Shown: one piece after another, positions 1 to 9,042 of the stretch | How the letters are laid out: each line of letters begins with the position of its first letter | Position numbering within the stretch: the first letter of the stretch is position 1 | Origin: Flavobacterium sp. UBA7663 | Lineage (GTDB): Bacteria; Bacteroidota; Bacteroidia; Flavobacteriales; Flavobacteriaceae | Length of the DNA: 64,000 bases | Direction of reading: 5' to 3' | Assembly: GCF_002483315.1 (NCBI RefSeq) | Contig: NZ_DLHR01000019.1 | Location: 248,001-312,000, forward strand | Made by a program: the position numbers and the translations under genes | The notes under the pieces: generated by a model | What the model was told of the DNA's origin: nothing | Seen by the model: only the letters and a program-made list of their open reading frames with translations | Database searches by the model: none

Positions 1-11
1 TGAAAAGAAAC

Positions 12-782
12 ATGCGTAAGATAGTTTACATATTAACATTATTGAATTGCATTACGCTTTTCAGTCAAGAAAAAGATAAAAATCTATACAACGGAAATCA
101 ATCGTTTACCGAAAAAAAATACGTGGATGCCGAAGCTGATTATCGGGTAACGGAATCGAAAAAATCACCAAAAAAAGCCGTTGCGGGTTATAATTTGGGA
201 AATAGCATTTATCGACAAAATCAACAAGGCGAAGCACAAATAAAATATATTCAAGCGTTAGAAATTGCCAAAACTAAAGAAGAAAAACATCGAATTTATC
301 ATAATTTAGGCAACACCTTCATGCTGGAAAAGAAATATGATTTAGCAGCTGATGCTTATAAAAACGCACTTCGAAACAATCCAAAGGATGAAGAAACGCG
401 TTACAATTATGCTTTAGCCAAAAGAAAGAAAAAAGATAATCCACCTCCAAAAGACAATAAAAAAGACAATAAAGGTGGTGGCGGTCAAGATAATAAACCA
501 CAGCCAAAAGATAAAGACGGTAAAAACGACAAAGGAAACGACAAAAAAGATTCTGATAAAGACAATCAGAATAACAAAGATAAACAAGGCGATAACCAAC
601 AAGGAAAAGGAGACGGAGAGAAAAAAGAAGATAAAAACGAAAATCCAAAACCAAGTGGTGCCGACAAACAACGCATCGATAATATTTTAGATGCGGTTAA
701 TAATGCAGAGAAGAAAGTGCAGGACAAAGTGAATGCTAAGAAGGTAAAAGCGCGTCCGGTTTCAAATGAAAAAGATTGGTAA
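12..782 (+). CDS. batC: BatC-like TPR protein of the aerotolerance cluster
   Basis: Signal peptide at residues 1-18, then TPR repeats to about residue 135. These are followed by a long Lys/Asp/Asn/Gly-rich low-complexity stretch (about 140-215) and a short conserved C-terminal helix ending in EKDW. This TPR plus charged-linker layout is typical of BatC proteins encoded with BatA/B/D/E. The cluster is linked to oxygen and stress tolerance, and the mature protein should sit in the periplasm or at the inner membrane. The gene is 3 nt upstream of batD, so the two are almost certainly co-transcribed. The rest of the operon (batA/batB) would lie left of the window. The 11 bases before the start are too few to call. 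The low-complexity stretch gives false open frames on both strands. Confidence 0.88.
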   Translation: MRKIVYILTLLNCITLFSQEKDKNLYNGNQSFTEKKYVDAEADYRVTESKKSPKKAVAGYNLGNSIYRQNQQGEAQIKYIQALEIAKTKEEKHRIYHNLGNTFMLEKKYDLAADAYKNALRNNPKDEETRYNYALAKRKKKDNPPPKDNKKDNKGGGGQDNKPQPKDKDGKNDKGNDKKDSDKDNQNNKDKQGDNQQGKGDGEKKEDKNENPKPSGADKQRIDNILDAVNNAEKKVQDKVNAKKVKARPVSNEKDW

Positions 783-785
783 TTC

Positions 786-2564
786 ATGAAAAAGATACTT
801 TTAGTTTTATTTTTATCGGTTTTTTATAATTCTATTTCCGCTCAAGTAAAATTTGAAGCGCAAACAGAAAGAAGTTCTTATGGTTTAAACGAGCGAATTC
901 AATTGGTTTTTTCTATCAATAACGAAGGTGATAATTTTGTCCCACCAAAGTTTCCCGGTTTTAAAGCAGAGGGTCCTTTTATAAATAAAGGAAATCAAAC
1001 TTCGATTACGATTGTAAATGGTAGAGTTACTCAAAAAAGGGAAATTTCAACCCAAATTATTTATTATTTAACACCTACAAAAAAAGGAACATTTACCATT
1101 GGTGCTGCTTCTATTGAATTTGATGAAACCATTTATAAATCAGCACCTATAAAAATTACAATTACAGATCCTATCCAAATGCCAACCTATCCTGGTCAGC
1201 AACCAACAAATGTGAATTATGGAGAAGGAATTCATTTGGTAGCCGAAATGTCAACTAAGAATCCGTATGTAAACGAACCTGTTACTGTTATTTATAAATT
1301 GTATTTCGAACCAAGATCAACCGTTGGAAATTTTAGAAATTTCAAAGCACCAAAATACAATGATTTATGGAGTCAGTACATTGACATGAAACAACTTCGT
1401 GCCGAACGTGGAAAGTATAACGGCAAAGATTTCAGTATGGTAGTATTACGAAAAGTAATTTTATATCCATTAGAAGCGGGAGCTAAAACCATTGAACCTT
1501 TTAAAATTGATTTAGATGCTGAGGTACCAACAGGTCGTCGCGATTGGTTTGGTGAATACGAAATGCGTGTAATTCAAAAATCACTTTCTACAGGAATGCA
1601 AACTATCAATGTAAAACCACTTCCGGAAAACGGAAAACCAGAAGGATTTACAGGCGCAGTTGGAAAATTTGATTTTGTAGTAAAACCATCGAAAACGTCT
1701 TTAAAAGCGGGCGAATCTTTAGATTTAGAAGTAAGTGTTTCAGGAAAAGGAAATTTAAAATTATTTACATTACCAAAACCAGTAGTTCCAAGCGCGTTAG
1801 AAATGTATGATCCAGCTCATACCGAAAATGTACAAACACCTGTTACGGGTATGACCGGAAAAATTTCGGACAAATACACCATTATTCCTCAGTTTAAAGG
1901 AAAATATACGATTAAACCAATGGAGTTTTCGTACTACGATTTGACAAGTAAATCGTATAAAACCATCACTTCAAAAGAAATCATCATTGACGTAGCGGAA
2001 GGTGATGGAACATTTGTAGCCAATACACCAAGTGCTAATAAACAAGCCATTCAGAAAAAAGAAGTATTCCAATTCAACAAGTTGAAAACAGAATTTATTT
2101 CCGCTTCTAAAAAAGATTTCTTAGGTTCGGGATTGTTTTATAGTTTGTTATTTGCACCATTATTATTGATTCCAATTGTGATGATTGCTAGAAAACAAAA
2201 AGAAACAAAAGATGCCGATGTTGTAGGAAACCGAGTTAGAAATAATAACCGATTAGTGAAGAAATATTTATCGGAAGCTAAAAAACAAATGGGTGACAAA
2301 GTTCCGTTTTATATGGCAATGGAAAAAGCGTTACACAATTTCTTAAAAGCTAAATTACATATCGAAACGGTTGAAATGAGCAAAGACAACATCATTGAAT
2401 TGTTACAACAAAGAAATGCTTCAGAAATCAGTATTTCTCAATTTATGGAATTAATGAATGATTGTGAATTCGCAAGATATGCACCAGCAACTGAAACCGC
2501 AATGCACAACGATTTTGACAGAGCTATCGAAATAATTACCGAACTAGAAAAACAATTGAAATAA
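786..2564 (+). CDS. batD: BatD family protein (oxygen tolerance)
   Basis: A 592-residue protein with an N-terminal signal peptide (cleavage after about residue 19, SISAQ). A large extracytoplasmic beta-rich region covers roughly 20-440, a single membrane span lies near 447-468, and a cytoplasmic helical tail follows. This matches the BatD/DUF4381-like architecture. It is thought to be a membrane-anchored scaffold working with the VWA proteins BatA/BatB and the TPR proteins BatC/BatE; the biochemical role is unknown. The stop overlaps the batE start (TAATG), indicating translational coupling. Confidence 0.9.
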   Translation: MKKILLVLFLSVFYNSISAQVKFEAQTERSSYGLNERIQLVFSINNEGDNFVPPKFPGFKAEGPFINKGNQTSITIVNGRVTQKREISTQIIYYLTPTKKGTFTIGAASIEFDETIYKSAPIKITITDPIQMPTYPGQQPTNVNYGEGIHLVAEMSTKNPYVNEPVTVIYKLYFEPRSTVGNFRNFKAPKYNDLWSQYIDMKQLRAERGKYNGKDFSMVVLRKVILYPLEAGAKTIEPFKIDLDAEVPTGRRDWFGEYEMRVIQKSLSTGMQTINVKPLPENGKPEGFTGAVGKFDFVVKPSKTSLKAGESLDLEVSVSGKGNLKLFTLPKPVVPSALEMYDPAHTENVQTPVTGMTGKISDKYTIIPQFKGKYTIKPMEFSYYDLTSKSYKTITSKEIIIDVAEGDGTFVANTPSANKQAIQKKEVFQFNKLKTEFISASKKDFLGSGLFYSLLFAPLLLIPIVMIARKQKETKDADVVGNRVRNNNRLVKKYLSEAKKQMGDKVPFYMAMEKALHNFLKAKLHIETVEMSKDNIIELLQQRNASEISISQFMELMNDCEFARYAPATETAMHNDFDRAIEIITELEKQLK

Positions 2565-3328
2565 TGAAAAACAAGATTATCCTATTCTTTTTGTTTTTGG
2601 TTTCATTTGCTAATGCAAGCGAATCAATCGATGCTACTACCTTCAAAAAAGGAAACGATTTATATAACAAAGGCGATTACGAACAAGCGTTGAAATCTTT
2701 CGAAAGCATTGTAAATCAAGGCAACGTATCGGCCGATTTGTATTTTAATATTGCCAATTGCTATTACAAATTAGGCAAAGTAGCGCCATCAATTTACAAT
2801 TATGAAAAAGCATTGCTTTTAAACCCAGATGACGAAGCCATTCAAACCAATCTGTCATTTGCCCAAAAAACGGCAATAGACGACATTAAAATGCTTCCAG
2901 AAGTAGGTTTTAAGAAAATGGTGAAAGAGTTTACAAGTACATTTCATTACGATACTTGGGCATGGTTAGCCGTTTTTATTGCTTTCCTGAGTTTACTTTC
3001 GTTTTTAGGTTATTATTTTGGAAATACCGTGTTTCTAAAACGCACTTTTTTCAGTTTGTTTCTATTGTTTTTAGTTGGAATTGGCGTAACCATTTTTTCA
3101 GCATTTTTACAGAAGAAATTCGACACAAATTACAATCCAGCAATTGTTTTCGCAGAATCAACGACTTTGAAAGCCGAACCTAAAAACAGTTCTGAAGATG
3201 TAGTAACACTTCACGAAGGCACAAAAGTTTTCGTTTTAGAAGAATTAGGCAACTGGAAACAAGTAGAACTAACCGATAAAACCAAAGCTTGGATAGATAA
3301 AGAAGCGATTAAGGAAGTGAAGAAATAG
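2564..3328 (+). CDS. batE: BatE-like TPR and SH3 protein
   Basis: Signal peptide (residues 1-18), TPR motifs at about 25-105 (FKKGNDLYNKGDYEQALKSF is a clear TPR helix pair), two membrane spans near 133-183, and a C-terminal bacterial SH3 domain (about 195-254). This is the usual BatE domain order. The start codon shares its A with the batD stop. It is the last gene of the bat operon: the next gene is convergent, with a 47-nt repeat-filled gap between them. Confidence 0.88.
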   Translation: MKNKIILFFLFLVSFANASESIDATTFKKGNDLYNKGDYEQALKSFESIVNQGNVSADLYFNIANCYYKLGKVAPSIYNYEKALLLNPDDEAIQTNLSFAQKTAIDDIKMLPEVGFKKMVKEFTSTFHYDTWAWLAVFIAFLSLLSFLGYYFGNTVFLKRTFFSLFLLFLVGIGVTIFSAFLQKKFDTNYNPAIVFAESTTLKAEPKNSSEDVVTLHEGTKVFVLEELGNWKQVELTDKTKAWIDKEAIKEVKK

Positions 3329-3375
3329 TGTTCAGTGTTCAGTCGAAAGTGTTCAGACTGAGCTTGTCGAAGCTT
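3329..3375. repeat. Short intergenic repeat between convergent genes
   Basis: GTGTTCA occurs twice in tandem at the left end and again after GTCGAAA. It is followed by GACTGAGCTTGTCGAAG at about 3356-3372. The element fills the gap between the batE stop and the stop of the convergent cvpA-like gene. The CTTCGACAAGCTCAG word is familiar from flavobacterial intergenic regions (from memory, not checked here). Confidence 0.5.
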
Positions 3376-3897
3376 TTACTCCTCACTCTCAACTTCCTTC
3401 TTCAAACTATCGTACCACCCTTCAATAGTAGGATAAATCGCTTTTGAAATATTTTGAATTGGGTTATAAAACATTGAATTGTCTTGCGTTTCTTTTGAAA
3501 GCAGCATGTTGTTGATGTTGATTTTTTCAAAAATAAAAAGCACTACACTCAACGCTAAAATCGTTTTCAATAAGCTAAAAATCACTCCAGCAATTTTGTT
3601 AATCCAACCTAAAAAAGCAAAATCGACTAATTTGGTTAAAATTTTTGCGCTTAAGTGAATTCCAATCACCACCAACAAAAACGTAATGATAAAAGCCGTA
3701 ATTTCAATATATTTCGGATTCCAACTTGGGACAATTCCGGTAAAAATCGCACCTACTAAACTCGAAAATTTAATCGCTAAATAAATTCCAGCAACCAACG
3801 CCACCAGAGAAGCCACTTCCACAAAAAGTCCGTTTTCCAACCCTTTATAAACCGCAAAACCTAATAAAACCGTAAAAACAATATCAATAAAACTCAT
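3376..3897 (-). CDS. CvpA family membrane protein
   Basis: A 173-residue protein starting MSFIDIVFTV, with four hydrophobic segments (about 5-25, 28-48, 62-84, 98-122) and a soluble acidic tail. This is the CvpA/colicin V production family layout, a small inner-membrane protein of poorly known function linked to envelope stability. The frame stays open upstream to 4047, but that extension reads through the intergenic promoter region and is basic and Phe/Tyr-rich. The CAT at 3895-3897 just before MSFID is therefore the better start. Confidence 0.82.
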   Translation of the reverse strand: MSFIDIVFTVLLGFAVYKGLENGLFVEVASLVALVAGIYLAIKFSSLVGAIFTGIVPSWNPKYIEITAFIITFLLVVIGIHLSAKILTKLVDFAFLGWINKIAGVIFSLLKTILALSVVLFIFEKININNMLLSKETQDNSMFYNPIQNISKAIYPTIEGWYDSLKKEVESEE

Positions 3898-3966
3898 GCA
3901 AAAAGAAAATAGATGAAAGAATAAAGAACAAAGACGATAGAATGTGTAAAAAACAAAACCATCGAT

Positions 3967-3974
3967 TATCTTTG
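3967..3974 (+). promoter_or_regulatory. TAnnTTTG promoter box for the small gene at 4041
   Basis: TATCTTTG matches the Bacteroidota -7 consensus exactly. It lies 66 nt before the start codon; no clear TTG -33 element is present. Confidence 0.5.
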
Positions 3975-4040
3975 CAAAACTAATATAGAAAGTTGGGAAT
4001 AGTCTTTTTTCTTTTCTCTTTTTTCTTTCATCTATAAAAA

Positions 4041-4397
4041 ATGTCAAGAGACGAACAATTAAAACAGCGTTGGGAAAGCGTTGTCAACATATTATCAGAA
4101 AAATTTTCAGGCGGAGAAGACCTTGATTTAGAAGGAATTATCTATTTAATTGGAGTACAAGAATTGGGGAAAATTCATGCTACTTTCAAAAAAGATGAAA
4201 AAGTAAACCTAATGCACATTGCCATTTGCCGTTTGTTGGAACCTTATGGTTACTACGAATTTGAGTATTTTGATAACGAAGGTTGGCCACATTACAAAGT
4301 AAAAGAAGAATTGCCACCATTAAAAGCAGGTGAACAAGCCGTGCTAATGAAAGAAGCAATTGTAAGCTACTTTTTAGAGAAAGAATTAATTGACTAA
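4041..4397 (+). CDS. Conserved hypothetical protein next to pheS
   Basis: A 118-residue soluble, acidic, mostly helical protein with no signal peptide or membrane segment. Visible features are the N-terminal MSRDEQLKQRWE helix and an aromatic-rich centre (GYYEFEYFDNEGWPHY). I do not recognise a functional domain. Its place between cvpA and pheS resembles flavobacterial gene order. Function unknown. Confidence 0.8.
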   Translation: MSRDEQLKQRWESVVNILSEKFSGGEDLDLEGIIYLIGVQELGKIHATFKKDEKVNLMHIAICRLLEPYGYYEFEYFDNEGWPHYKVKEELPPLKAGEQAVLMKEAIVSYFLEKELID

Positions 4398-4412
4398 TTA
4401 ATTTATTAGTAC

Positions 4413-4433
4413 AGACAAGTCATTGACTTGTCT
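4413..4433. repeat. 21-bp palindrome upstream of pheS
   Basis: Perfect 10-bp arms (AGACAAGTCA / TGACTTGTCT) around a single central T. Its right arm contains the TTG that serves as the pheS -33 element (4428-4430). Confidence 0.6.
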
Positions 4434-4456
4434 CTCAAAAAAAATCCATAAATTTG
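4428..4456 (+). promoter_or_regulatory. pheS promoter, TTG-N18-TAAATTTG
   Basis: TTG at 4428-4430 and TAAATTTG at 4449-4456 match the Bacteroidota housekeeping promoter in sequence and spacing. The position, 18 nt before the ATG at 4475, argues against the longer frame that would begin inside this box at 4454. Confidence 0.65.
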
Positions 4457-4474
4457 CATTTTACAAAACGAGTG

Positions 4475-5494
4475 ATGACAGAAACGATTAAAGCCCATAT
4501 TGAAGAAGTAAAAACTTTTCAAACCGATAATAAAGAACAATTAGAAGCCTTCCGAATCAAGTATTTAGGAAGTAAAGGCTTGTTGAAAGACTTTTTTGCC
4601 GAATTCAAAAATGTTCCAAACGAACAAAAGAAAGAATTTGGACAAGTAATCAACGAATTGAAAACTTCGGCAGAAGAAAAGGTGAAAACCATTCAAGACG
4701 CTTTAGAAAACAAAGAAGAAGCAAAAGGAATTTACGGCGACACTACGCGTCCAGGAGAAGCGATGAACATTGGTTCTCGTCACCCAATTTCTATTGTAAA
4801 AAACCAAATGATTGATATTTTTTCAACCATAGGTTTTAACGTGTCTGAAGGTCCAGAAATCGAAGACGATTGGCACAATTTTACCGCATTAAATTTACCA
4901 GAATATCATCCAGCAAGAGATATGCAGGATACGTTTTTCATTCAAACCAATCCTGATGTTTTGTTGAGAACACACACTTCATCGGTGCAAGTGCGCTATA
5001 TGGAAAACAACAAACCGCCTATTCGTACGATTTCTCCAGGAAGAGTGTTCCGTAACGAGGCTGTTTCTTCGCGTTCACACTGTATTTTCCATCAAGTGGA
5101 AGGATTGTATATTGACAAAGATGTTTCGTTTGCCGATTTAAAACAGACGTTGTTGTATTTCACGAAAGAAATGTTCGGAAAATCGAAAATCCGTTTGCGT
5201 CCTTCGTATTTCCCGTTTACAGAACCAAGTGCTGAAATCGATATTTATTGGGGATTAAAAACCGAAACCGATTACCGAATTACCAAAGGAACCGGTTGGT
5301 TAGAAATTGGTGGTTGCGGAATGGTTGACCCTAATGTATTGAAAAATTGCGGCATCAATCCAGATGAACACACAGGTTTCGCTTTCGGAATGGGAGTTGA
5401 GCGTATTGCGATGTTGTTGTACCAAATTGGCGATATCCGTATGTTTTATGAAAACGACGTTCGTTTCTTAGAGCAATTCAAATCGAGCCTATAG
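4475..5494 (+). CDS. pheS: Phenylalanine--tRNA ligase alpha subunit
   Basis: A 339-residue class II synthetase subunit that charges tRNA-Phe as an alpha2beta2 complex with PheT. An N-terminal coiled coil (about 1-85) for tRNA binding precedes the catalytic core. Class II motifs are visible: motif 2 around RTISPGRVFRNEAVSSRSH and motif 3 at GFAFGMGVERIAML near the C-terminus. The KYLGSKG segment near the N-terminus is typical of PheS. The upstream in-frame extension to 4454 overlaps the promoter, so ATG 4475 is preferred. pheT is not adjacent, which is common in this phylum. Confidence 0.96.
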   Translation: MTETIKAHIEEVKTFQTDNKEQLEAFRIKYLGSKGLLKDFFAEFKNVPNEQKKEFGQVINELKTSAEEKVKTIQDALENKEEAKGIYGDTTRPGEAMNIGSRHPISIVKNQMIDIFSTIGFNVSEGPEIEDDWHNFTALNLPEYHPARDMQDTFFIQTNPDVLLRTHTSSVQVRYMENNKPPIRTISPGRVFRNEAVSSRSHCIFHQVEGLYIDKDVSFADLKQTLLYFTKEMFGKSKIRLRPSYFPFTEPSAEIDIYWGLKTETDYRITKGTGWLEIGGCGMVDPNVLKNCGINPDEHTGFAFGMGVERIAMLLYQIGDIRMFYENDVRFLEQFKSSL

Positions 5495-5571
5495 ATTGTT
5501 GAATGATGATTGATGATTTCAGATTTTAGAATGTTCTGAATTCGAAATTCGTTAATCATAAATCTTAAATC

Positions 5572-5979
5572 ATGAAAAAAGACATTATCATCCCAAAAGT
5601 AGAAGGCGTTCACATTGTAGCTTTTCAAGAATGGAACGACGATTTCATGGAGAATTCTTGGTACGCTTATTTAATAAACGATACCGATGATTTGCTAGAA
5701 ATGGCTATGGTAGTTTCACGCGCTTATGGTTTAATCAATGGCGAAGAACGCAAAACGGGAACTTTTCGTCATGCGTTTGCTAAAGTTGAACCAAGAACCG
5801 CCGTTAAAGTTGAATTATTGGAAAACAACGTCTTACAATTGAATAACGAATTCATGTTGTCATACTTCGCAAACGGACAATTATTCGATAAAACCTTTGT
5901 TTTTAGAACCAATTCCATCAACGAAAAAGCTACTGCCGATTTACCAATTATCAACAAAAGAGGTGTTTTCGTAAATTAG
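5572..5979 (+). CDS. Conserved hypothetical protein
   Basis: A 135-residue soluble protein without signal peptide or membrane segments. It looks like a mixed alpha/beta or beta-sandwich fold (alternating strands such as HAFAKVEPRTAVKVELLENN). I do not recognise the family. The 77-nt gap from pheS holds repetitive AT-rich sequence with the word GAATTCGAAATTCG. The gene is followed directly by the palindromic repeat at 5994-6037. Function unknown. Confidence 0.75.
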   Translation: MKKDIIIPKVEGVHIVAFQEWNDDFMENSWYAYLINDTDDLLEMAMVVSRAYGLINGEERKTGTFRHAFAKVEPRTAVKVELLENNVLQLNNEFMLSYFANGQLFDKTFVFRTNSINEKATADLPIINKRGVFVN

Positions 5980-5993
5980 ATTTTAAAAAACTT

Positions 5994-6037
5994 ACCGCAG
6001 ATTCGCAGATTGGACTATTAATCTGCGAATCTGCGGT
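5994..6037. repeat. Palindromic repeat, copy 1 (GCAGATTC-GCAGATT family)
   Basis: Perfect 18-bp inverted arms (ACCGCAGATTCGCAGATT and its complement at 6020-6037) around an 8-nt loop. Each arm contains a doubled GCAGATT word. The same element recurs at 8977-9024, so the two copies flank the GH92 gene. The fold plus following T-run could also act as a terminator. Confidence 0.85.
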
Positions 6038-6135
6038 TTTCATTTTTATCTTTTAGATAATCCATAAAATCTGAGTTATCATTCGTTAAAAAAGAAAATA
6101 TTTTTACCTTTAAGAAATTTTTTCAACAACACAAC

Positions 6136-8964
6136 ATGAAACCATTTCTTATTGCTTTAGCCTTTTTAACTACTACTTTTTCCCAAGCACAAGATTACGC
6201 CAAACACGTCAACCCATTTATTGGAACAGGAGGTCACGGACATACTTTTCCAGGTGCAACGGTGCCATACGGAATGGTGCAATTGTCTCCTGATACCAGA
6301 ATCGATGGCAGTTGGGATGGCTGTGGCGGTTATCATTATTCTGACAATTTGATTTACGGATTTTCGCACACGCATTTGAATGGAACCGGTGTTTCGGATT
6401 ATGGAGATATCATGTTGATGCCAACTATGGGCGAACCTTCGTTTGATAATAAAGTGTATTCTTCTACTTTTTCACATGATAATGAAAAAGCTTCCGCTGG
6501 ATTTTACTCCGTGAAATTAGACAAACATAATATCGATGTGCGTTTAACCACTTCAACACGCGTAGGTTTTCATGAATATACGTTTAATAAAGCAGGTCAG
6601 GCCAATATTATTTTAGATTTAAGACATCGTGATAAACTTTTGGAAGGTGAAATTCGATATGTTGATTCAAAAACAATTGAGGTTTTAAGAAGAAGCGAAG
6701 CATGGGCTAGAAATCAATATGTTTACGCTCGGATTGAATTCAGTAAACCATTTAAAGAAATTAAGACAAATAGTGCAAATCATCTGACAGATAATCGAAT
6801 ACTTACAGATTATGCAGGTGCTTATCAATTCAAAGTCAAAAAAGGAGAAAAAATCCTCGTAAAAGTATCGCTTTCGCCAACAAGTTATGAAGGTGCCAAA
6901 TTAAATAGTTCCGAAATCAACCATTGGGATTTTGAAAAAGCACATCAAAACGCTATCGCACTTTGGAACAAAGAATTATCAAAAATTGAAGTCACTTCAA
7001 ATGATAAAGATAAGTTAGCGATTTTCTATACGGCTTTGTATCACACGATGATGCAACCGAATATCGCACAAGATTTAGATGGAAAATACCGTGGTAGAGA
7101 CAACCAAATTCATGTTGCCGAAGGATTTGATTATTATACAGTATTCTCGCTTTGGGACACGTTTAGAGGCGCGCATCCGTTGTACACGTTAATCGACAAG
7201 AAACGTACTTCTGATTACATCAATACGTTCATCAAACAATACGAACAAGGCGGTAGATTACCAGTTTGGGAATTAGCGTCTAATGAAACCGATTGTATGA
7301 TTGGTTATCATTCGGTTTCTGTTATTGCCGATGCGATGGCAAAAGGAATTAAAGGTTTTGATTACGAAAAAGCCTTTGAAGCTAGTAAAGCGTCTGCCAT
7401 GCGAGATGTTTTAGGTTTGGATGCCTACAAGAAAAACGGTTTCATTTCTATTGACGACGAACACGAAAGCGTTTCTAAAACCTTAGAATATGCGTATGAC
7501 GATTGGTGTATTGCTCAAATGGCGCAAATTTTAAACAAACAAGAAGATTACCACTATTTCATGAATCGTTCTCAAAATTGGAAAAACATTTTCGATTGGG
7601 AAACGGGTTTTATGCGTCCAAAGAAAAATGGCGGTTGGGACAAACCTTTCGATCCAAGAGAAGTTAATAATAATTTTACCGAAGGTAATTCTTGGCAATA
7701 CTCGTTTTTCGTTCCACAAGATATTGAAGGCATGATTCAAGCTTATGGCGGACCTGAAAAATTTGAAGCCAAGTTAGACGAAATGTTCAACAGTGAAAGC
7801 AAAACTACAGGAAGAGAACAAGTAGATGTAACGGGTTTAATTGGGCAATATGCGCATGGAAACGAGCCAAGTCACCACATGGCGTATTTGTACAATTATG
7901 TTGGCAAGCCAGAAAAAACGAATGAAAAAGTCAAATATATTTTAGATAATTTTTATACAAATACGCCAGATGGTTTAATTGGAAACGAAGATTGCGGTCA
8001 AATGAGTGCTTGGTATGTGTTGAGTGTTATGAGTGAATATCCTGTTTGTCCTGGAAGTATTATTCATCATTATGAAAACGATTTATATTTTGATAAAATA
8101 GTTGTAAACCTTGAAAGTGGTGAGAAGGCTGTAATTACTGAAGAGCAAAGAAAAATCAATAAACAAAAAGCGATTCAACAAGAGAAAGAAATTGAATCTT
8201 CTGAAGATATTGATTGGAATTTAGATTATATTATTAAAGAAATAATCCCAGTTCCTGTAATTCAAGCGGAAAGCAAATCATTTAAAGATAAATTGAAGAT
8301 TGAATTGAAGTCTCAATACTTAAATGATGTGATTTATTTTATGATTAATGATAAAGACGATCATTTGGCAAAGAAACTATTTGTTCCTTACACAAAACCT
8401 TTTGAAATATCGCAAACATCAACTATTGAAGCTTATGTAAAAACAAATGAAGGACAAAGCAACACTATTTCCGCAACCTTCTTTAAAAAACCAAACAACT
8501 ACAGCATCAATATCAAATCAGTTTATAATCCGCAATATCATGCGGGTGGTCCAGAAGGGTTGTTAGATGGGATTTTAGGAACAGAGAACTGGAGAAAAGG
8601 CGATTGGCAAGGCTATCAAAATCAGGATTTTGAAGCGGTTGTCGATTTAAAAGAAGTGAAAAATATTACTGAAATTTCAGCACGCTTTTTACAAGACCAA
8701 CGTTCGTGGATTTTAATGCCAACGAAAGTCGATTATTATGTTTCGGAAGACAATGTGAATTTTACGTATTTCGGTTCGGTAAACAATACCTTAGATCCAA
8801 AATTAGAAGAAAATACGATTCTAAATTTCACATCAAACGAAACCAAATCAAAAAAAGCACGATACGTAAAAGTCATCGCAAAAAACTTCGGTAAATTACC
8901 AGAATGGCATCAAGGCGCTGGTGGCGATGCCTTTATTTTTGTGGATGAGATTACGATAAAATAA
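6136..8964 (+). CDS. Secreted GH92 alpha-mannosidase with C-terminal accessory domains
   Basis: A 942-residue protein with a signal peptide (residues 1-19, SQAQ) and no lipobox. The catalytic part (about 20-650) carries GH92 hallmarks: GTGGHGHTFPGATVPYGMVQ near the N-terminus, HTHLNGTG, HGNEPSHHMAYLYN and GNEDCGQMSAWYV. GH92 enzymes are calcium-dependent exo-alpha-mannosidases acting on N-glycan or mannan chains. After YPVCPG the usual closing beta-sandwich segment is not recognisable. There is a charged linker (about 670-710), a chitobiase/FN3-like segment (about 715-790), and a discoidin (F5/8 type C)-like domain (about 800-942) ending DAFIFVDEITIK. No neighbouring SusC/D genes, so this is a stand-alone enzyme. 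Likely periplasmic or outer-membrane associated. Confidence 0.92.
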   Translation: MKPFLIALAFLTTTFSQAQDYAKHVNPFIGTGGHGHTFPGATVPYGMVQLSPDTRIDGSWDGCGGYHYSDNLIYGFSHTHLNGTGVSDYGDIMLMPTMGEPSFDNKVYSSTFSHDNEKASAGFYSVKLDKHNIDVRLTTSTRVGFHEYTFNKAGQANIILDLRHRDKLLEGEIRYVDSKTIEVLRRSEAWARNQYVYARIEFSKPFKEIKTNSANHLTDNRILTDYAGAYQFKVKKGEKILVKVSLSPTSYEGAKLNSSEINHWDFEKAHQNAIALWNKELSKIEVTSNDKDKLAIFYTALYHTMMQPNIAQDLDGKYRGRDNQIHVAEGFDYYTVFSLWDTFRGAHPLYTLIDKKRTSDYINTFIKQYEQGGRLPVWELASNETDCMIGYHSVSVIADAMAKGIKGFDYEKAFEASKASAMRDVLGLDAYKKNGFISIDDEHESVSKTLEYAYDDWCIAQMAQILNKQEDYHYFMNRSQNWKNIFDWETGFMRPKKNGGWDKPFDPREVNNNFTEGNSWQYSFFVPQDIEGMIQAYGGPEKFEAKLDEMFNSESKTTGREQVDVTGLIGQYAHGNEPSHHMAYLYNYVGKPEKTNEKVKYILDNFYTNTPDGLIGNEDCGQMSAWYVLSVMSEYPVCPGSIIHHYENDLYFDKIVVNLESGEKAVITEEQRKINKQKAIQQEKEIESSEDIDWNLDYIIKEIIPVPVIQAESKSFKDKLKIELKSQYLNDVIYFMINDKDDHLAKKLFVPYTKPFEISQTSTIEAYVKTNEGQSNTISATFFKKPNNYSINIKSVYNPQYHAGGPEGLLDGILGTENWRKGDWQGYQNQDFEAVVDLKEVKNITEISARFLQDQRSWILMPTKVDYYVSEDNVNFTYFGSVNNTLDPKLEENTILNFTSNETKSKKARYVKVIAKNFGKLPEWHQGAGGDAFIFVDEITIK

Positions 8965-8976
8965 AAGCCAAAAATT

Positions 8977-9024
8977 AACCGCAGATTCGCAGATTTAAAC
9001 TAATTAATCTGCGAATCTGCGGTT
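8977..9024. repeat. Palindromic repeat, copy 2 (GCAGATTC-GCAGATT family)
   Basis: Same 18-bp arm as at 5994-6037, here extended to 19 bp (8977-8995 and 9006-9024) with a 10-nt loop of different sequence. It sits between the convergent GH92 and terC-like genes and may terminate both. Confidence 0.85.
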
Positions 9025-9042
9025 TTATAACTTGTGAAATAA

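Noticed and set aside
319..787. Several long overlapping frames on both strands within batC
   Set aside because: They come from the Lys/Asp/Asn-rich low-complexity codons of batC (AAR/GAY runs), which rarely form stops in other frames. The batC frame has the signal peptide and TPRs.
3898..4047. N-terminal extension of the cvpA-like gene
   Set aside because: It reads through the divergent promoter region, is basic and aromatic without family similarity, and the family start MSFIDIVFTV is internal.
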